Notes: generated by a model not told the origin, from the letters alone. 64,000 nucleotides of DNA from Pseudomonas paraeruginosa PA7 (GCF_000017205.1 NC_009656.1:6502501-6566500), one strand, 5' to 3'; counted from the first letter of the stretch, positions 9,604 through 19,097 are shown. Numbers and translations: made by a program.

Positions 9604-10268
9604 ACGCATGCCCTTCAGCGTCCTGGGTGAGACCGAGTTGACATCCTGTCGAGGCTTCGTCGTTCAGCCAACCCCCGGCCCGGCCATCCTGGCCGGTCGT
9701 TCGCCTTTCAAAACGCATGCGATTTGGCGTCTTGGGTGAGGCCGAGCTGACATCCTGTCGAAGCTTCGTCGTCCAGCCCACCCCCGGCCCGGCCATCCTG
9801 GCCGGTCGTTCGCCTTTCAAAACGCATGCGGTTCGGCGTCTTGGGGTGAGGCCGAGCCGACATCCTGTCGAGGCTTCGTCGTCCAGCCCACCCCCGGCCC
9901 GGCCATCCTGGCCGGTCGTTCGCCTTTCAAAACGCATGCGGTTCGGCGTCTTGGGGTGAGGCCGAGCCGACATCCTGTCGAGGCTTCGTCGTTCAGCCAA
10001 CCCCCGGCCCGGCCATCCTGGCCGGTCGTTCGCCCTTCAAAACGCATGCGGTTTGGCGTCTTGGGTGAGGCCGAGCCGACATCCTGTCGAGGCTTCGTCG
10101 TCCAGCCCGCCCCCGGCCCGGCCATCCTGGCCGGTCGTTCGCATTGAAAAACGCATGCGGTTCGGCGTCTTGGGGTGAGGCCGAGCCGACATCCTGTCGA
10201 GGCTTCGTCGTTCAGCCCACCCCCGGCCCGGCCATCCTGGCCGGTCGTTCGCATTGAAAAACGCATGC
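9604..10268. repeat. Tandem repeat array, six units of 109/110 bp
   Basis: The octamer ACGCATGC recurs at 9604, 9713, 9822, 9932, 10042, 10151 and 10261. The unit lengths are 109, 109, 110, 110, 109 and 110 bases. The one-base variation comes from CTTGGGTGAG versus CTTGGGGTGAG. Each unit holds a GC hairpin (CCGGCCA-TCC-TGGCCGG). The first unit is the most diverged. The array fills the gap between convergent thrB and nrdJb and reaches to within 14 bases of the nrdJb stop. Because the unit is not a multiple of three, the open frames through it are not genes. It resembles the ~100-115-bp variable-number repeats used for P. aeruginosa typing. Confidence 0.95.
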
Positions 10269-10281
10269 GTTTTTCAAGTGC

Positions 10282-10971
10282 TCACCCACATTTCGAGTGG
10301 CCGCAGTTGAGGCAGGTGGCGCAGCCGTCCATTTGTACCACCGCCATGGTGTTGCACTTGCCGCACAGTTGCGCGCCGGCGGGGAAGCCTTCGCCCGGCT
10401 CGACCTTGCTGGTGCCCTGGGCGGCCTCGTAGGCGGCGCGCTTTTCCGCGAGGAACAGGCGCTGTTCCTCGTCCAGCTCGGGGCCGCGCAACAGGCCGAT
10501 GGCGGTCAGGTGGCGCTCCAGCACGCCGCCGATCTCGGCGACGATGGAAGGCATGTAGATGCCCCCCTTCTTCAGGTAGCCGCCGCGCGGGTCGAATACC
10601 GCCTTGAGCTCCTCGACGAGGAAGGTGCAATCACCCCCCTTGCGGAAAACCGCAGACATGATGCGGGTAAGTGCCACGATCCACTGGAAATGATCCATGT
10701 TCTTCGAGTTGATGAAGATCTCGAAGGGGCGCCGCTGCTCGTGCGCCGTGCCGGCATTGAGGACCATGTCGTTGATGGTCACGTAGAGCGCGTGCTCGAA
10801 CAGCGGCGACTTGATCTTGTAGGTGGCGCCGATCAGGGTGTCCGGGCGCTCCAGGGTCTCGTCCATCTGCACCACCGACGCGGCTTCGGCAGCGGCGGCC
10901 AGGGCTTGTTCCTCGGCTTCGTTGACGACCTTGAAGCCCTTGATCTTCTGCGTGATCTTGACTGCTGACAT
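10282..10971 (-). CDS. nrdJb: Class II ribonucleotide reductase, small C-terminal subunit NrdJb
   Basis: This 229-residue polypeptide is the C-terminal portion of a B12-dependent ribonucleotide reductase that is encoded as two genes in P. aeruginosa. It has the conserved TLIGATYKIKSPLFEHALYVTIND and NSKNMDHFQWIVALTRI stretches. A cysteine-rich tail follows (CGKCNTMAVVQMDGCATCLNCGHSKCG), which could bind zinc and supply the reducing cysteines. A GGGGGAATCGAT leader precedes the ATG. It begins 16 bases after nrdJa. Together they reduce ribonucleotides without oxygen dependence. Confidence 0.93.
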   Translation of the reverse strand: MSAVKITQKIKGFKVVNEAEEQALAAAAEAASVVQMDETLERPDTLIGATYKIKSPLFEHALYVTINDMVLNAGTAHEQRRPFEIFINSKNMDHFQWIVALTRIMSAVFRKGGDCTFLVEELKAVFDPRGGYLKKGGIYMPSIVAEIGGVLERHLTAIGLLRGPELDEEQRLFLAEKRAAYEAAQGTSKVEPGEGFPAGAQLCGKCNTMAVVQMDGCATCLNCGHSKCG

Positions 10972-10987
10972 ATCGATTCCCCCGGCC

Positions 10988-13192
10988 TCAGTACTTGCCG
11001 TAATAGCCTTCTTTCAAGGCGTCGAAGAGGTTGGCGGCGGTGTGGATCTCGCCGTCGTACTCGACCTGCTCGTTGCCCTTGAACTCCACCACGCTGCCGT
11101 CCTCCAGCTCGAAGCGGTAGCGGGTCTTCTCCAGGTCGGACTCCTTGACCAGCACGCCCTGGAACGCCTCGGGATTGAAACGGAAGGTGGTGCAGCCCTT
11201 GAGTCCCTGGTGCCAGGCGTAGCGGTAGATGTCCTTGAAGTCCTCGAACGGGTAGTCGGTGGGCACGTTGGCGGTCTTGGAGATCGACGAATCGACCCAC
11301 TTCTGCGCCGCCGCCTGGATGTCCACGTGCTGCGCCGGGGTGACACTGTCGGCGGTGATGAAGTAGTCCGGCAGGCGTCGCGCCGGGTCGTCGCTGTCCG
11401 GCAGGGCCTGGGCGTTGACCAGGGTCCGGTAGGCCAGCAGCTCGTAGCTGTAGACCTCGACCTTCTCCTTGGTCTTGCGGCCTTCGCGGATCAGGTTGCG
11501 CGAATAGTGGTGGGCGAAACTCGGCTCGATACCGTTGGAGGCGTTGTTGGCCAGGCTCAGGCTGATGGTCCCGGTCGGCGCGATGGAGCTGTGGTGGGTG
11601 AAGCGCGCGCCGGTTTCCGCCAACGCCTCGATCAGTTCCGGAGCATGTTCGGCGACCCGCTGCATGTAGCGCGAATACTTGGCGTGAAGCACGCTGCCAC
11701 GGATACGGTCGCCGACCTTGTAGCCGTCGGCGGCCATTTCCGGACGCTTGCGAAGCATTTCCGCGGTGACTTCGTAGTCCTGCGCCAGGATCGGCGCCGG
11801 GCCCTTCTCCCTGGCCAGTTCCAGGGCCACTTCCCAGCCCACCAGGGCCATTTCCCGCGCCACTTCCTCGGTGAACACGCAGGCCTCGGGGCTGCCGTAG
11901 CGCAGCTTGAGCAGGGTCAGGGTCGAGCCCAGTCCGAGGAAACCCATGCCATGCCGGCGCTTGCCAAGGATTTCCTGGCGTTGCTGTTGCAGCGGCAGGC
12001 CGTTGATTTCCACCACGTTGTCGAGCATCCGGGTGAACACCCGCACCACTTCGCGGAAACGGTCCCAGTCGAAGCGCGCCTCGTCGCCGAACGGCTGCTC
12101 GACGAAGCAGGTGAGATTCACCGAGCCGAGCAGGCACGAGCCGTAGGGCGGCAGCGGCTGCTCGCCACAGGGGTTGGTGGCGCGGATCGCCTCGCACCAC
12201 CAGTTGTTGTTCAGCTCGTTGACCCGGTCAATGAGGATGAAGCCGGGCTCGGCGTAGTCGTAGGTGGAGACCATGATCATGTCCCACAGGTGGCGGGCGC
12301 GGACCTGGCCGTAGACCTTGCAGGCGACCAGTCCGTCGGCGCGCTGGACGTAGTTGTCCTGGGTCGGCCATTCGCGCCAGACCACCGCGTTGGGGTCGTC
12401 GAGATCGATCTCGTCGCGCTCCTTCACGTGCACCGGGAACACCAGCGGCCAGTCGGCGTCCTGCTCCACCGCCTGCATGAACTGGTCGGTGATCAGCAGG
12501 CTCAGGTTGAACTGGCGCAAGCGCCCGTCCTCGCGCTTGGCGCGGATGAATTCGCGGACGTCCGGGTGGCTGACGTCGAAGGTGCCCATCTGCGCCCCGC
12601 GGCGGCCGCCGGCGGAGCTGACGGTGAAGCACATCTTGTCGTAGATGTCCATGAACGACAGCGGTCCGCTGGTGTATGCGCCGGCACCGGAAACGTAGGC
12701 GCCGCGCGGGCGCAGGGTGCTGAACTCATAGCCGATGCCGCAGCCGGCCTTGAGCGTCAGGCCGGCCTCGTGGACTTTCTCCAGGATGTCGTCCATGGAG
12801 TCCTGGATAGTCCCGGAGACCGTGCAGTTGATGGTCGAGGTGGCCGGCTTGTGCCCCAGCGCGCCGGCGTTGGAGATGATTCGCCCGGCCGGAATGGCGC
12901 CGTTGCGCAGGGCCCAGAGGAAGCGCCCGTACCAGTGTTCGCGGGAGGCCTTGTCCTCGACATCGGCGAGGGCCCGGGCGACGCGTTGCCAGGTACCGTC
13001 GACGCTGGCATCCACCGGCGTGCCGTCCTTGCTCTTGAGACGGTACTTCTTGTCCCAGATATCCTGCGACGCGTCCTGCAGGGCGATGGTCCCGCGTTCG
13101 GTGCGGGGACTGCGTGCGTCTGTCTTGGCCATCCGCTGATTAACCTCCCGATGGTTGTTGGGGTGTCCGAAGCCGGCCACCGTACGCAACAT
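10988..13192 (-). CDS. nrdJa: Class II (adenosylcobalamin) ribonucleotide reductase, large subunit NrdJa
   Basis: From the ATG at 13192 the frame gives 734 residues. A second in-frame ATG at 13132 (MAKTDARSPR, with GGGAGG 11 bases upstream) gives 714 and cannot be excluded. Hallmarks are the first redox cysteine region (INCTVSGT), glycine-rich TLKAGCGIGYEFSTLRPRGA and the thiyl-radical loop Asn340-Pro-Cys342-Gly-Glu344. The enzyme uses adenosylcobalamin to start radical chemistry, allowing dNTP synthesis with or without oxygen. It forms an operon with nrdJb and has a promoter with NrdR-like symmetry. Confidence 0.93.
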   Translation of the reverse strand: MLRTVAGFGHPNNHREVNQRMAKTDARSPRTERGTIALQDASQDIWDKKYRLKSKDGTPVDASVDGTWQRVARALADVEDKASREHWYGRFLWALRNGAIPAGRIISNAGALGHKPATSTINCTVSGTIQDSMDDILEKVHEAGLTLKAGCGIGYEFSTLRPRGAYVSGAGAYTSGPLSFMDIYDKMCFTVSSAGGRRGAQMGTFDVSHPDVREFIRAKREDGRLRQFNLSLLITDQFMQAVEQDADWPLVFPVHVKERDEIDLDDPNAVVWREWPTQDNYVQRADGLVACKVYGQVRARHLWDMIMVSTYDYAEPGFILIDRVNELNNNWWCEAIRATNPCGEQPLPPYGSCLLGSVNLTCFVEQPFGDEARFDWDRFREVVRVFTRMLDNVVEINGLPLQQQRQEILGKRRHGMGFLGLGSTLTLLKLRYGSPEACVFTEEVAREMALVGWEVALELAREKGPAPILAQDYEVTAEMLRKRPEMAADGYKVGDRIRGSVLHAKYSRYMQRVAEHAPELIEALAETGARFTHHSSIAPTGTISLSLANNASNGIEPSFAHHYSRNLIREGRKTKEKVEVYSYELLAYRTLVNAQALPDSDDPARRLPDYFITADSVTPAQHVDIQAAAQKWVDSSISKTANVPTDYPFEDFKDIYRYAWHQGLKGCTTFRFNPEAFQGVLVKESDLEKTRYRFELEDGSVVEFKGNEQVEYDGEIHTAANLFDALKEGYYGKY

Positions 13193-13205
13193 CTAGTTGT
13201 CCACA

Positions 13206-13247
13206 CCTGACAGGAATCAATATCTTGTGTCAGGCACCAACAGACAA
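13206..13247 (-). promoter_or_regulatory. nrdJ promoter with overlapping NrdR-like/inverted-repeat site
   Basis: On the minus strand TTGTCT (13242-13247) and GATATT (13219-13224) are 17 bases apart. Across the -10 lies CACAAGATATTG, similar to the NrdR box, inside a perfect inverted repeat CCTGACA-N15-TGTCAGG (13206-13212 with 13228-13234). NrdR control of P. aeruginosa nrd genes is known; assigning these exact bases is my inference. If this is right, transcription starts near 13210 and the 5' leader is short for the upstream start codon. Confidence 0.55.
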
Positions 13248-13301
13248 CCTTAGTCATCGGGACGCCGCGCGCAAGAGGGCGCGGCCATCAGTCACGGGTT
13301 T

Positions 13302-14237
13302 TCAGAGCTTTTCCAGACAGCCGGCAAATTCGCCTGCCAGGTTGTTCAGGAGATTCTCGTAGCCGTTGGCATCCACCGCCACGTTCACGCCCAGGTCGTC
13401 CAGCTCGGCCAGGCGCACCGGCAGGCCCTCGCTGAGGGTATCGGCCAGGCGCGGGCGCAGCGGCGGCTCGCTGAACACGCAGGCCGGACCGGCGGCCTTC
13501 AGCTGGGCGCGCATGGCGGCGACATGGCGGGCGCCCGGCTGCACTTCCGCGGATACCGCGAACACCCCGGTATGGCGCAGGCCATAGGCTTCCTCGAAAT
13601 AGTCGAAGGCCTCGTGGAAGACGAAGAACGGCTTGCCGGCGAGCTTGCCCAGGCGTTCGCGGAGTTTCTCGTCAAGCCCGCCGAGGCGCTCCTCGAAGGC
13701 CTTCAGGTTGGCCCGGTAGCGCCCGGCGTTGGCCGGGTCGACCTGGGCCAGGTCCTCGGCCATCCGCGCGGCGATGGTCCGGGCGTTGGCCGGCAACAGC
13801 CAGAGATGGGCGTCGAGCATGCCGGGGCGATGGTCATGATCGTGCTCGTCGTGCCCGGCGTGCTCCTCTTCCTCGAAATTGACGAACTTGCGCAGGTGCA
13901 TCCCCGGCAGGTCCTGCACCGCCACGCTGCCGCCCTGGCGACCGGCGAGCACCTTGGGCAGGAAGTTCTCCAGGTCCGGGCCGACCCAGTAGAACAGTTG
14001 CGTCTCGCGCAGGCGCCGTACGTCGGAAGGACGCAGGGCGTACTGGTGCGGCGAGGCGCCCGGCGGCAGCAGCACGTCGGGCTGGCCGACGCCGTCCTGG
14101 ATGGCCGCGGCGACCAGTTGCAGCGGTTTGATGCTGGTCAGCACGCTGACCTCGGCGCGCGCCGGCGAAGCCAGCAGGAACAGGGCGAAGCAGGCGGACA
14201 GCAGGGCAAGGGGGCGCAGGGACACGGCGGCACTCAC
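13302..14237 (-). CDS. znuA: Zinc ABC transporter periplasmic binding protein ZnuA
   Basis: This is a 311-residue cluster A-I metal-binding protein with signal peptide (cleavage near ARA, residue 28). Putative zinc ligands are His64 (ASPHQY), His144 (DAHLW) and His208 (VFHEAFDYF), plus a late Asp. Between them a His/Asp-rich loop (126-136, EHAGHDEHDHDH) is typical of zinc-specific members. It starts at a GTG (14237) with a poor ribosome binding site. It is divergent from zur-znuC-znuB across a Zur-like box and feeds zinc to ZnuBC. Confidence 0.93.
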   Translation of the reverse strand: MSAAVSLRPLALLSACFALFLLASPARAEVSVLTSIKPLQLVAAAIQDGVGQPDVLLPPGASPHQYALRPSDVRRLRETQLFYWVGPDLENFLPKVLAGRQGGSVAVQDLPGMHLRKFVNFEEEEHAGHDEHDHDHRPGMLDAHLWLLPANARTIAARMAEDLAQVDPANAGRYRANLKAFEERLGGLDEKLRERLGKLAGKPFFVFHEAFDYFEEAYGLRHTGVFAVSAEVQPGARHVAAMRAQLKAAGPACVFSEPPLRPRLADTLSEGLPVRLAELDDLGVNVAVDANGYENLLNNLAGEFAGCLEKL

Positions 14238-14256
14238 ATGAAAGGGTGGTAAGCGG

Positions 14257-14269
14257 GTAATATAATAAC
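14257..14269. promoter_or_regulatory. Zur-box-like operator between znuA and zur
   Basis: GTAATATAATAAC differs from the GTTATANTATAAC core at two positions. It lies in the 58-base divergent region between znuA and zur, where binding of zinc-loaded Zur would repress both arms. Confidence 0.65.
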
Positions 14270-14295
14270 GTCTCTACCCTCGAGCGTCGCAGCCC

Positions 14296-14799
14296 ATGTA
14301 CAAGATTGCGCCCAAGACCCCGCTGGCCTGCCAGCCCCATGACCACAGCCAGTGCGTCAGCACCGCGCTGGCCGAGGCCGATGCGCTGTGCGCGCGCCTG
14401 GGCGTGCGCCTGACCGAATTGCGCCGGCGCGTGCTGGAGCTGGTCTGGCAGAGCCACAAGCCGCTGGGGGCCTATGACATCCTTGCGGTGCTCAGCGAAA
14501 CCGATGGTCGTCGCGCCGCGCCGCCGACCGTCTACCGGGCCCTGGATTTCCTCCAGGAGAACGGCCTGGTGCACCGCATCGCCTCGCTCAACGCCTTCGT
14601 CGGCTGCAACAACCCGGAGCACAGCCACCAGGGCCAGTTCCTGATCTGCCGTGCCTGCCACACCGCCATCGAGCTGGAGCAACCGGACATCAGCCAGGCC
14701 ATCGTCGCCGGCGCCACCAGCGTCGGCTTCGCCGTGGAAAGCCAGACCGTCGAGGTGGTCGGCCTCTGCGGCACCTGCCGGGACCGGAAGGACGCCTGA
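14296..14799 (+). CDS. zur: Zinc uptake regulator Zur (Fur family)
   Basis: The 167-residue protein has a winged-helix N-terminus ([39 protein letters not shown]) and a C-terminal metal-binding half. The latter contains [19 protein letters not shown] and a final CGTC, the usual two CxxC structural zinc pairs of Fur proteins. With zinc bound it represses zinc-uptake genes. Its stop overlaps the znuC start by one base, so zur-znuC-znuB is one operon that likely represses itself. It is known in P. aeruginosa as Zur/Np20. Confidence 0.93.
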   Translation: MYKIAPKTPLACQPHDHSQCVSTALAEADALCARLGVRLTELRRRVLELVWQSHKPLGAYDILAVLSETDGRRAAPPTVYRALDFLQENGLVHRIASLNAFVGCNNPEHSHQGQFLICRACHTAIELEQPDISQAIVAGATSVGFAVESQTVEVVGLCGTCRDRKDA

Positions 14800-15608
14800 T
14801 GGACAAGGCACTGGTGCGGCTGGCCCGGGTCGGCGTGTCCTTCAATGGCCAGGCGGTGCTGAGCGATGTCGACCTGGCCATCGAGCCCGGGCAGATCGTC
14901 ACCCTGATCGGCCCCAACGGCGCCGGCAAGACCACCCTGGTACGCAGCGTGCTCGGCCTGCTCAAGCCGCACGTCGGCGAGGTCTGGCGACGGCCGAGGC
15001 TGACCATCGGCTACATGCCGCAGAAACTCCACGTCGACGCCACCCTGCCGCTCAGCGTGCTGCGCTTCCTGCGCCTGGTGCCCGGGGTGAGGCGCGAGCA
15101 GGCGCTGGCGGCGTTGCGCGAGGTCGGCGCAGCGCACGTGCTGGAGCGCCCGTTGCAGAGCATTTCCGGCGGCGAGTTGCAACGCGTGCTGCTGGCCCGC
15201 GCCCTGCTGCGCAAGCCCGAGCTGCTGGTGCTCGACGAGCCGGTGCAAGGCGTCGACGTCGCCGGGCAGGCCGAACTCTACCGGCTCATCGGCAAACTGC
15301 GCGACCGCTACGGCTGCGGCGTGCTGATGGTCTCCCACGACCTGCACCTGGTGATGAGCGCCACCGACCAGGTGGTCTGCCTGAACCGCCATGTATGCTG
15401 CTCCGGGCACCCCGAGCAGGTCAGCGGCGACCCGGCCTTCGTCGAGCTGTTCGGCCAGGACGCGCGCAGCCTGGCGATCTACCACCACCATCACGACCAC
15501 GCCCACGACCTCCACGGCGAGGTGGTCAGGGCCGGCCCCGGCGCCTTGCCTCCAGGCACCCGTTTCACTCCTGTCCACAAGCACGGCCCCGATTGCAACC
15601 ATGGCTGA
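14799..15608 (+). CDS. znuC: Zinc ABC transporter ATPase ZnuC
   Basis: This 269-residue ABC ATPase has Walker [10 protein letters not shown], signature SGGELQRV, Walker [13 protein letters not shown] and the switch His in VSHDLH. The C-terminal tail is His/Asp-rich ([10 protein letters not shown]), which may buffer zinc. It powers ZnuB. Its last eight bases overlap znuB. Confidence 0.95.
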   Translation: MDKALVRLARVGVSFNGQAVLSDVDLAIEPGQIVTLIGPNGAGKTTLVRSVLGLLKPHVGEVWRRPRLTIGYMPQKLHVDATLPLSVLRFLRLVPGVRREQALAALREVGAAHVLERPLQSISGGELQRVLLARALLRKPELLVLDEPVQGVDVAGQAELYRLIGKLRDRYGCGVLMVSHDLHLVMSATDQVVCLNRHVCCSGHPEQVSGDPAFVELFGQDARSLAIYHHHHDHAHDLHGEVVRAGPGALPPGTRFTPVHKHGPDCNHG

Positions 15609-16389
15609 CTTCCTGCTCAACGCCCTCCTCGCCGGCCTCGCCTTGGCCCTGGTGGCCGGCCCCCTGGGCTCCTTCGTGGTCTGGCGGCGGATGGCCTATT
15701 TCGGCGACACCCTGTCCCACGCCGCCCTGCTCGGCGTGGCCCTGGGCTTTCTCCTCGACGTCAGCCCGACCCTGGCGGTAACCGTCGGCTGCGTGCTGCT
15801 CGCCGTGCTCCTGGTGACCCTGCAGCAGCGCCAGCCGCTGGCCGCCGACACCCTGCTGGGCATCCTCGCCCACAGCACCCTGTCGCTGGGCCTGGTGACC
15901 CTGAGCTTCATGAAGGAAGTGCGGGTCGACCTGATGGCCTACCTGTTCGGCGACCTGCTGGCGGTGAGCGCCACCGACCTGCTGTGGATAATCGCCGGCA
16001 GCGCGCTGGTCCTGGCGCTGATCTGCTTCCTCTGGCGGCCGCTGCTGGCGATCACCGTGCACGAGGAACTGGCGAAGGTGGAAGGCCTGCCGGTCGGCGC
16101 GATCCGCCTGGCGCTGATGCTGCTGATCGCCATCGTCATCGCCGTGGCGATGAAGATCGTCGGCGTGCTGCTGATCACCTCGCTGCTGATCATCCCCGCC
16201 GCCGCCGCCCAGCGTCACGCCCGCAGTCCCGAGCAGATGGCGATCGGCGCTAGCCTGCTGGGGCTGGTCGCGGTGTGCGCCGGGCTGGCCCTGTCCTGGT
16301 TCAAGGACACCCCTGCCGGGCCCTCGATCGTGGTCAGCGCCGCCGGCCTGTTCCTGCTGAGTTTTGTCCTGCCCCGCCGCACGGTGTAG
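15601..16389 (+). CDS. znuB: Zinc ABC transporter permease ZnuB
   Basis: This 262-residue membrane protein has about seven or eight hydrophobic segments, starting [33 protein letters not shown]. It contains the EEL/coupling-type loop ([17 protein letters not shown]) of the ABC-3 metal permeases. The ATG at 15601 lies within the end of znuC. A strict DnaA box (15983) sits inside the gene. Confidence 0.93.
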   Translation: MADFLLNALLAGLALALVAGPLGSFVVWRRMAYFGDTLSHAALLGVALGFLLDVSPTLAVTVGCVLLAVLLVTLQQRQPLAADTLLGILAHSTLSLGLVTLSFMKEVRVDLMAYLFGDLLAVSATDLLWIIAGSALVLALICFLWRPLLAITVHEELAKVEGLPVGAIRLALMLLIAIVIAVAMKIVGVLLITSLLIIPAAAAQRHARSPEQMAIGASLLGLVAVCAGLALSWFKDTPAGPSIVVSAAGLFLLSFVLPRRTV

Positions 16390-16427
16390 AATCTGGCCAT
16401 TTTTTGACCAAACGAGAATCCGCAGGA

Positions 16428-17198
16428 ATGATGTCGCCCCTGTTTCGCCTGCTATCGGTCCTGGCCGCGGCGCTGCTGATCAGCGCCTGCCAGGGCAACG
16501 CGTCGTCGCAACCGGCGCCGCAGGTCGCGTCCCAGGCGCAGCCCGCCGATCCCTACGCCGAACTGCAACGGACCCTGGCCGCCGGCAGGCTCGAACAGGC
16601 TGAGCAACAATGGCTGGCCCTGCGCAGCGCCGCCGCAGGCGACGAGCGCGTCGAAGCGTTCCGCCGCCAGTTGGCCGAGGCCTACATGCAACGCGGCGAG
16701 ACCGCCCTGCGCCAGGGCGACCTGAACACCGCCACCAGCGCCCTCGGCCACGCCCGCGGGCTGATGCCCAAGGCCCCGGCACTGACCGCCGGGCTGGACG
16801 GCGCGATCAACCGCGCCAAGGTCGACCCAGCCCGTGCCGAACAAGCCCGGCGCATGCAGGAGGCGGCCCGGCAGCAGATGCAGCAGATCATCCAGGCGCC
16901 GCCCGCCGGCGAGCTGAAGCCGCTCCCCGGCACGCCACGCCTGATCGACCCGCACGCGGCGAGCAGCGCGGTGCCGCTGCCGATGCTCGACGGCACCGGC
17001 CAGGCCGGCCTCGGCGGGGTGCTCGATGCGGTGGCTGCGGATGTCGTCGCCTATCGTTGCAAGGTACATATCGAAGTGCGCCGCGACAGCGATTACCCGC
17101 TGATTTCCGACCAGTTGCTGGTGCGGGTGAAAAACTCGCGCCCGATTTCGACCTGCAGCTCAGCCATGTCGTGCAAGCCGACAAGCCGACCCGGCTGA
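16428..17198 (+). CDS. Lipoprotein of unknown function with frameshifted C-terminus
   Basis: The protein starts MMSPLFRLLSVLAAALLISAC, a lipoprotein signal with lipobox I-S-A-C. It continues as an Ala/Gln-rich helical region with TPR-like spacing (YAELQRTLAAGRLEQAEQQW). After residue ~234 (LISDQLLVRVK) the frame becomes unlike protein (NSRPISTCSS...) and stops at 17198. The +1 frame instead continues KLAPDFDLQLSHVVQADKPTRLILTPQA to 17218. One extra A in the A5 run at 17130-17134 would restore this. Either the gene has a recent one-base deletion or there is a sequencing error. It follows znuB by 38 bases; no known role. Confidence 0.75.
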   Translation: MMSPLFRLLSVLAAALLISACQGNASSQPAPQVASQAQPADPYAELQRTLAAGRLEQAEQQWLALRSAAAGDERVEAFRRQLAEAYMQRGETALRQGDLNTATSALGHARGLMPKAPALTAGLDGAINRAKVDPARAEQARRMQEAARQQMQQIIQAPPAGELKPLPGTPRLIDPHAASSAVPLPMLDGTGQAGLGGVLDAVAADVVAYRCKVHIEVRRDSDYPLISDQLLVRVKNSRPISTCSSAMSCKPTSRPG

Positions 17199-17218
17199 TC
17201 CTCACGCCGCAGGCCTGA

Positions 17219-17412
17219 AGGCCGCCAGACCCGTCCCGGCGGGCAGCGGCGGTCTAGATGCTTATTCCTTTTCTATGTTTTTTCATCACCAACAAATATT
17301 AATAACGCATAAGAAAGCAGGGTAGAATGCTCGGTTTAGCTGACCACCTCCGCTTCCTGCCAAGCCCGTGCTCCAGCCGTAACCGCATCGCCGCACCCAC
17401 AAGGTTCGCCCA
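17219..17412 (+). promoter_or_regulatory. AT-rich leader/promoter region of metNIQ
   Basis: Bases 17258-17330 are far more AT-rich than the neighbours and contain TAGAAT (17323-17328) as a possible -10 without a good -35. Upstream lie TTATTCC and ATAACGCATAAGAAAG, reminiscent of LysR-type (CysB-like) activator sites. The region therefore looks like an activator-dependent promoter for the methionine transporter. Assignment is tentative. Confidence 0.4.
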
Positions 17413-18420
17413 GTGATCGAATTCCACGACGTCCACAAGACCTATCGCGTCGCCGGCCGGGAAATCCCCGCCCTGCAACCGACCCGCCTGAACATCCAGG
17501 CCGGGCAGATTTTCGGCCTGATCGGCCATTCCGGCGCCGGCAAGAGCACCCTGCTGCGCCTGATCAACCGCCTCGAGGAACCCAGCGGCGGGCGCATCCT
17601 GGTCGAAGGCGAGGACGTCACCGCCCTCGACGCCGAAGGCCTGCGCCGTTTCCGCCAGCGCGTCGGGATGATCTTCCAGCACTTCAACCTGCTGTCGTCG
17701 AAGACCGTCGCCGACAATATCGCGATGCCCCTGCGCCTGGCCGGCGGCCACAGCCGCGCCGAGATCGACGCACGGGTCGCGGAGCTGCTCGCGCGGGTCG
17801 GCCTGTCCGACCACGCGCGCAAGTACCCGGCACAGCTATCCGGCGGGCAGAAGCAGCGCGTCGGCATCGCCCGCGCCCTGGCCTGCCGGCCGAGCATCCT
17901 GCTCTGCGACGAGGCCACCAGCGCCCTCGATCCGCAGACCACCGCCTCGGTCCTGCAACTGCTGGCGGAAATCAACCGCGAACTGAAGCTGACCATCGTC
18001 CTCATCACCCACGAGATGGACGTGATCCGCCGCGTCTGCGACCAGGTCGCGGTCATGGACGGCGGCAGCATCGTCGAGCAGGGCGCTGTCGCCGATGTCT
18101 TCCTCCACCCGCAGCACCCGACCACCCGCCGCTTCGTCTTCGAGGCCGAACGGGTCGACGAAGACGAGCGCCACGACGACTTCGCCCACGTGCCGGGCCT
18201 GATCCTGCGCCTGACCTTCCGCGGCGAAGCCACCTACGCCCCGCTGCTGGGCACCGTGGCGCGGCAGACCGGGGTCGACTACAGCATCCTTTCCGGACGC
18301 ATCGACCGGATCAAGGACACGCCCTACGGCCAGCTGACCCTGGCCCTGGTCGGCGGTGACCTGGAAGCCGCCATGAGCCAGTTGAACGCCGCTGACGTAC
18401 ATGTGGAGGTACTGCGCTGA
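17413..18420 (+). CDS. metN: Methionine ABC transporter ATPase MetN
   Basis: This 335-residue protein has Walker A GHSGAGKS (38-45), signature [15 protein letters not shown], Walker [13 protein letters not shown] and a C-terminal NIL (ACT-like) domain from about residue 260 that senses methionine in MetN. It starts at GTG 17413, with AAGG eight bases upstream. It overlaps metI by one base. It imports D/L-methionine or methionine derivatives with MetI and MetQ. P. aeruginosa has a second such operon elsewhere. Confidence 0.93.
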   Translation: MIEFHDVHKTYRVAGREIPALQPTRLNIQAGQIFGLIGHSGAGKSTLLRLINRLEEPSGGRILVEGEDVTALDAEGLRRFRQRVGMIFQHFNLLSSKTVADNIAMPLRLAGGHSRAEIDARVAELLARVGLSDHARKYPAQLSGGQKQRVGIARALACRPSILLCDEATSALDPQTTASVLQLLAEINRELKLTIVLITHEMDVIRRVCDQVAVMDGGSIVEQGAVADVFLHPQHPTTRRFVFEAERVDEDERHDDFAHVPGLILRLTFRGEATYAPLLGTVARQTGVDYSILSGRIDRIKDTPYGQLTLALVGGDLEAAMSQLNAADVHVEVLR

Positions 18421-19097
18421 TGGACTTCTTCGAAACCATGAGCTTCGCCAACATCGACTGGTACGAAATCTGGCTGGCCAGCGTCGACACCTTCTGGATG
18501 CTCGGCGGTTCGCTGCTGTTCACGGTGGTCCTCGGCCTGCCCCTCGGCGTCCTGCTGTTTCTTACCGGGCCGCGGCAGATGTTCGAGCAGAAGGCGGTCT
18601 ACACCCTGCTCTCGCTGGTGGTGAACATCCTCCGTTCGTTGCCGTTCATCATCCTGCTGATCGTGATGATCCCGCTGACCGTACTGATCACCGGCACCTC
18701 GCTGGGCGTCGCCGGAGCCATTCCGCCGCTGGTGGTAGGCGCCACGCCGTTCTTCGCGCGCCTGGTGGAAACCGCCCTGCGCGAGGTCGACAAGGGCATC
18801 ATCGAGGCAACCCAGGCGATGGGCGCCAGCACCCGGCAGATCATCTGGAACGCCCTGCTGCCGGAAGCCCGGCCGGGCATCATCGCCGCCATCACCGTCA
18901 CCGCTATCACCCTGGTCTCGTACACGGCGATGGCCGGCGTGGTCGGCGCCGGTGGGCTGGGCGACCTGGCGATCCGCTTCGGCTACCAGCGCTTCCAGAC
19001 CGATGTGATGGTGGTCACCGTGGTGATGCTGCTGATCCTCGTCCAGATCCTGCAAACCGTGGGCGACAAGCTGGTGGTGCACTTCTCGCGCAAGTAA
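18420..19097 (+). CDS. metI: Methionine ABC transporter permease MetI
   Basis: This 225-residue membrane protein has about five transmembrane segments and the binding-protein-dependent permease EAA loop (EVDKGIIEATQAMGASTRQIIWNALLPEARPGI). It is translationally coupled to metN (ATGA-type junction at 18420) and followed by metQ. Confidence 0.92.
   Translation: MDFFETMSFANIDWYEIWLASVDTFWMLGGSLLFTVVLGLPLGVLLFLTGPRQMFEQKAVYTLLSLVVNILRSLPFIILLIVMIPLTVLITGTSLGVAGAIPPLVVGATPFFARLVETALREVDKGIIEATQAMGASTRQIIWNALLPEARPGIIAAITVTAITLVSYTAMAGVVGAGGLGDLAIRFGYQRFQTDVMVVTVVMLLILVQILQTVGDKLVVHFSRK

Noticed and set aside
9536-10266. Open frames through the tandem repeats on both strands
   Set aside because: The unit is 109/110 bases, so the frame changes each copy. 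The peptides merely repeat in shifting frames and lack ribosome sites.
9604-10268. CRISPR array
   Set aside because: Units are contiguous near-identical 109/110-bp blocks without unique spacers, and no cas gene is present.
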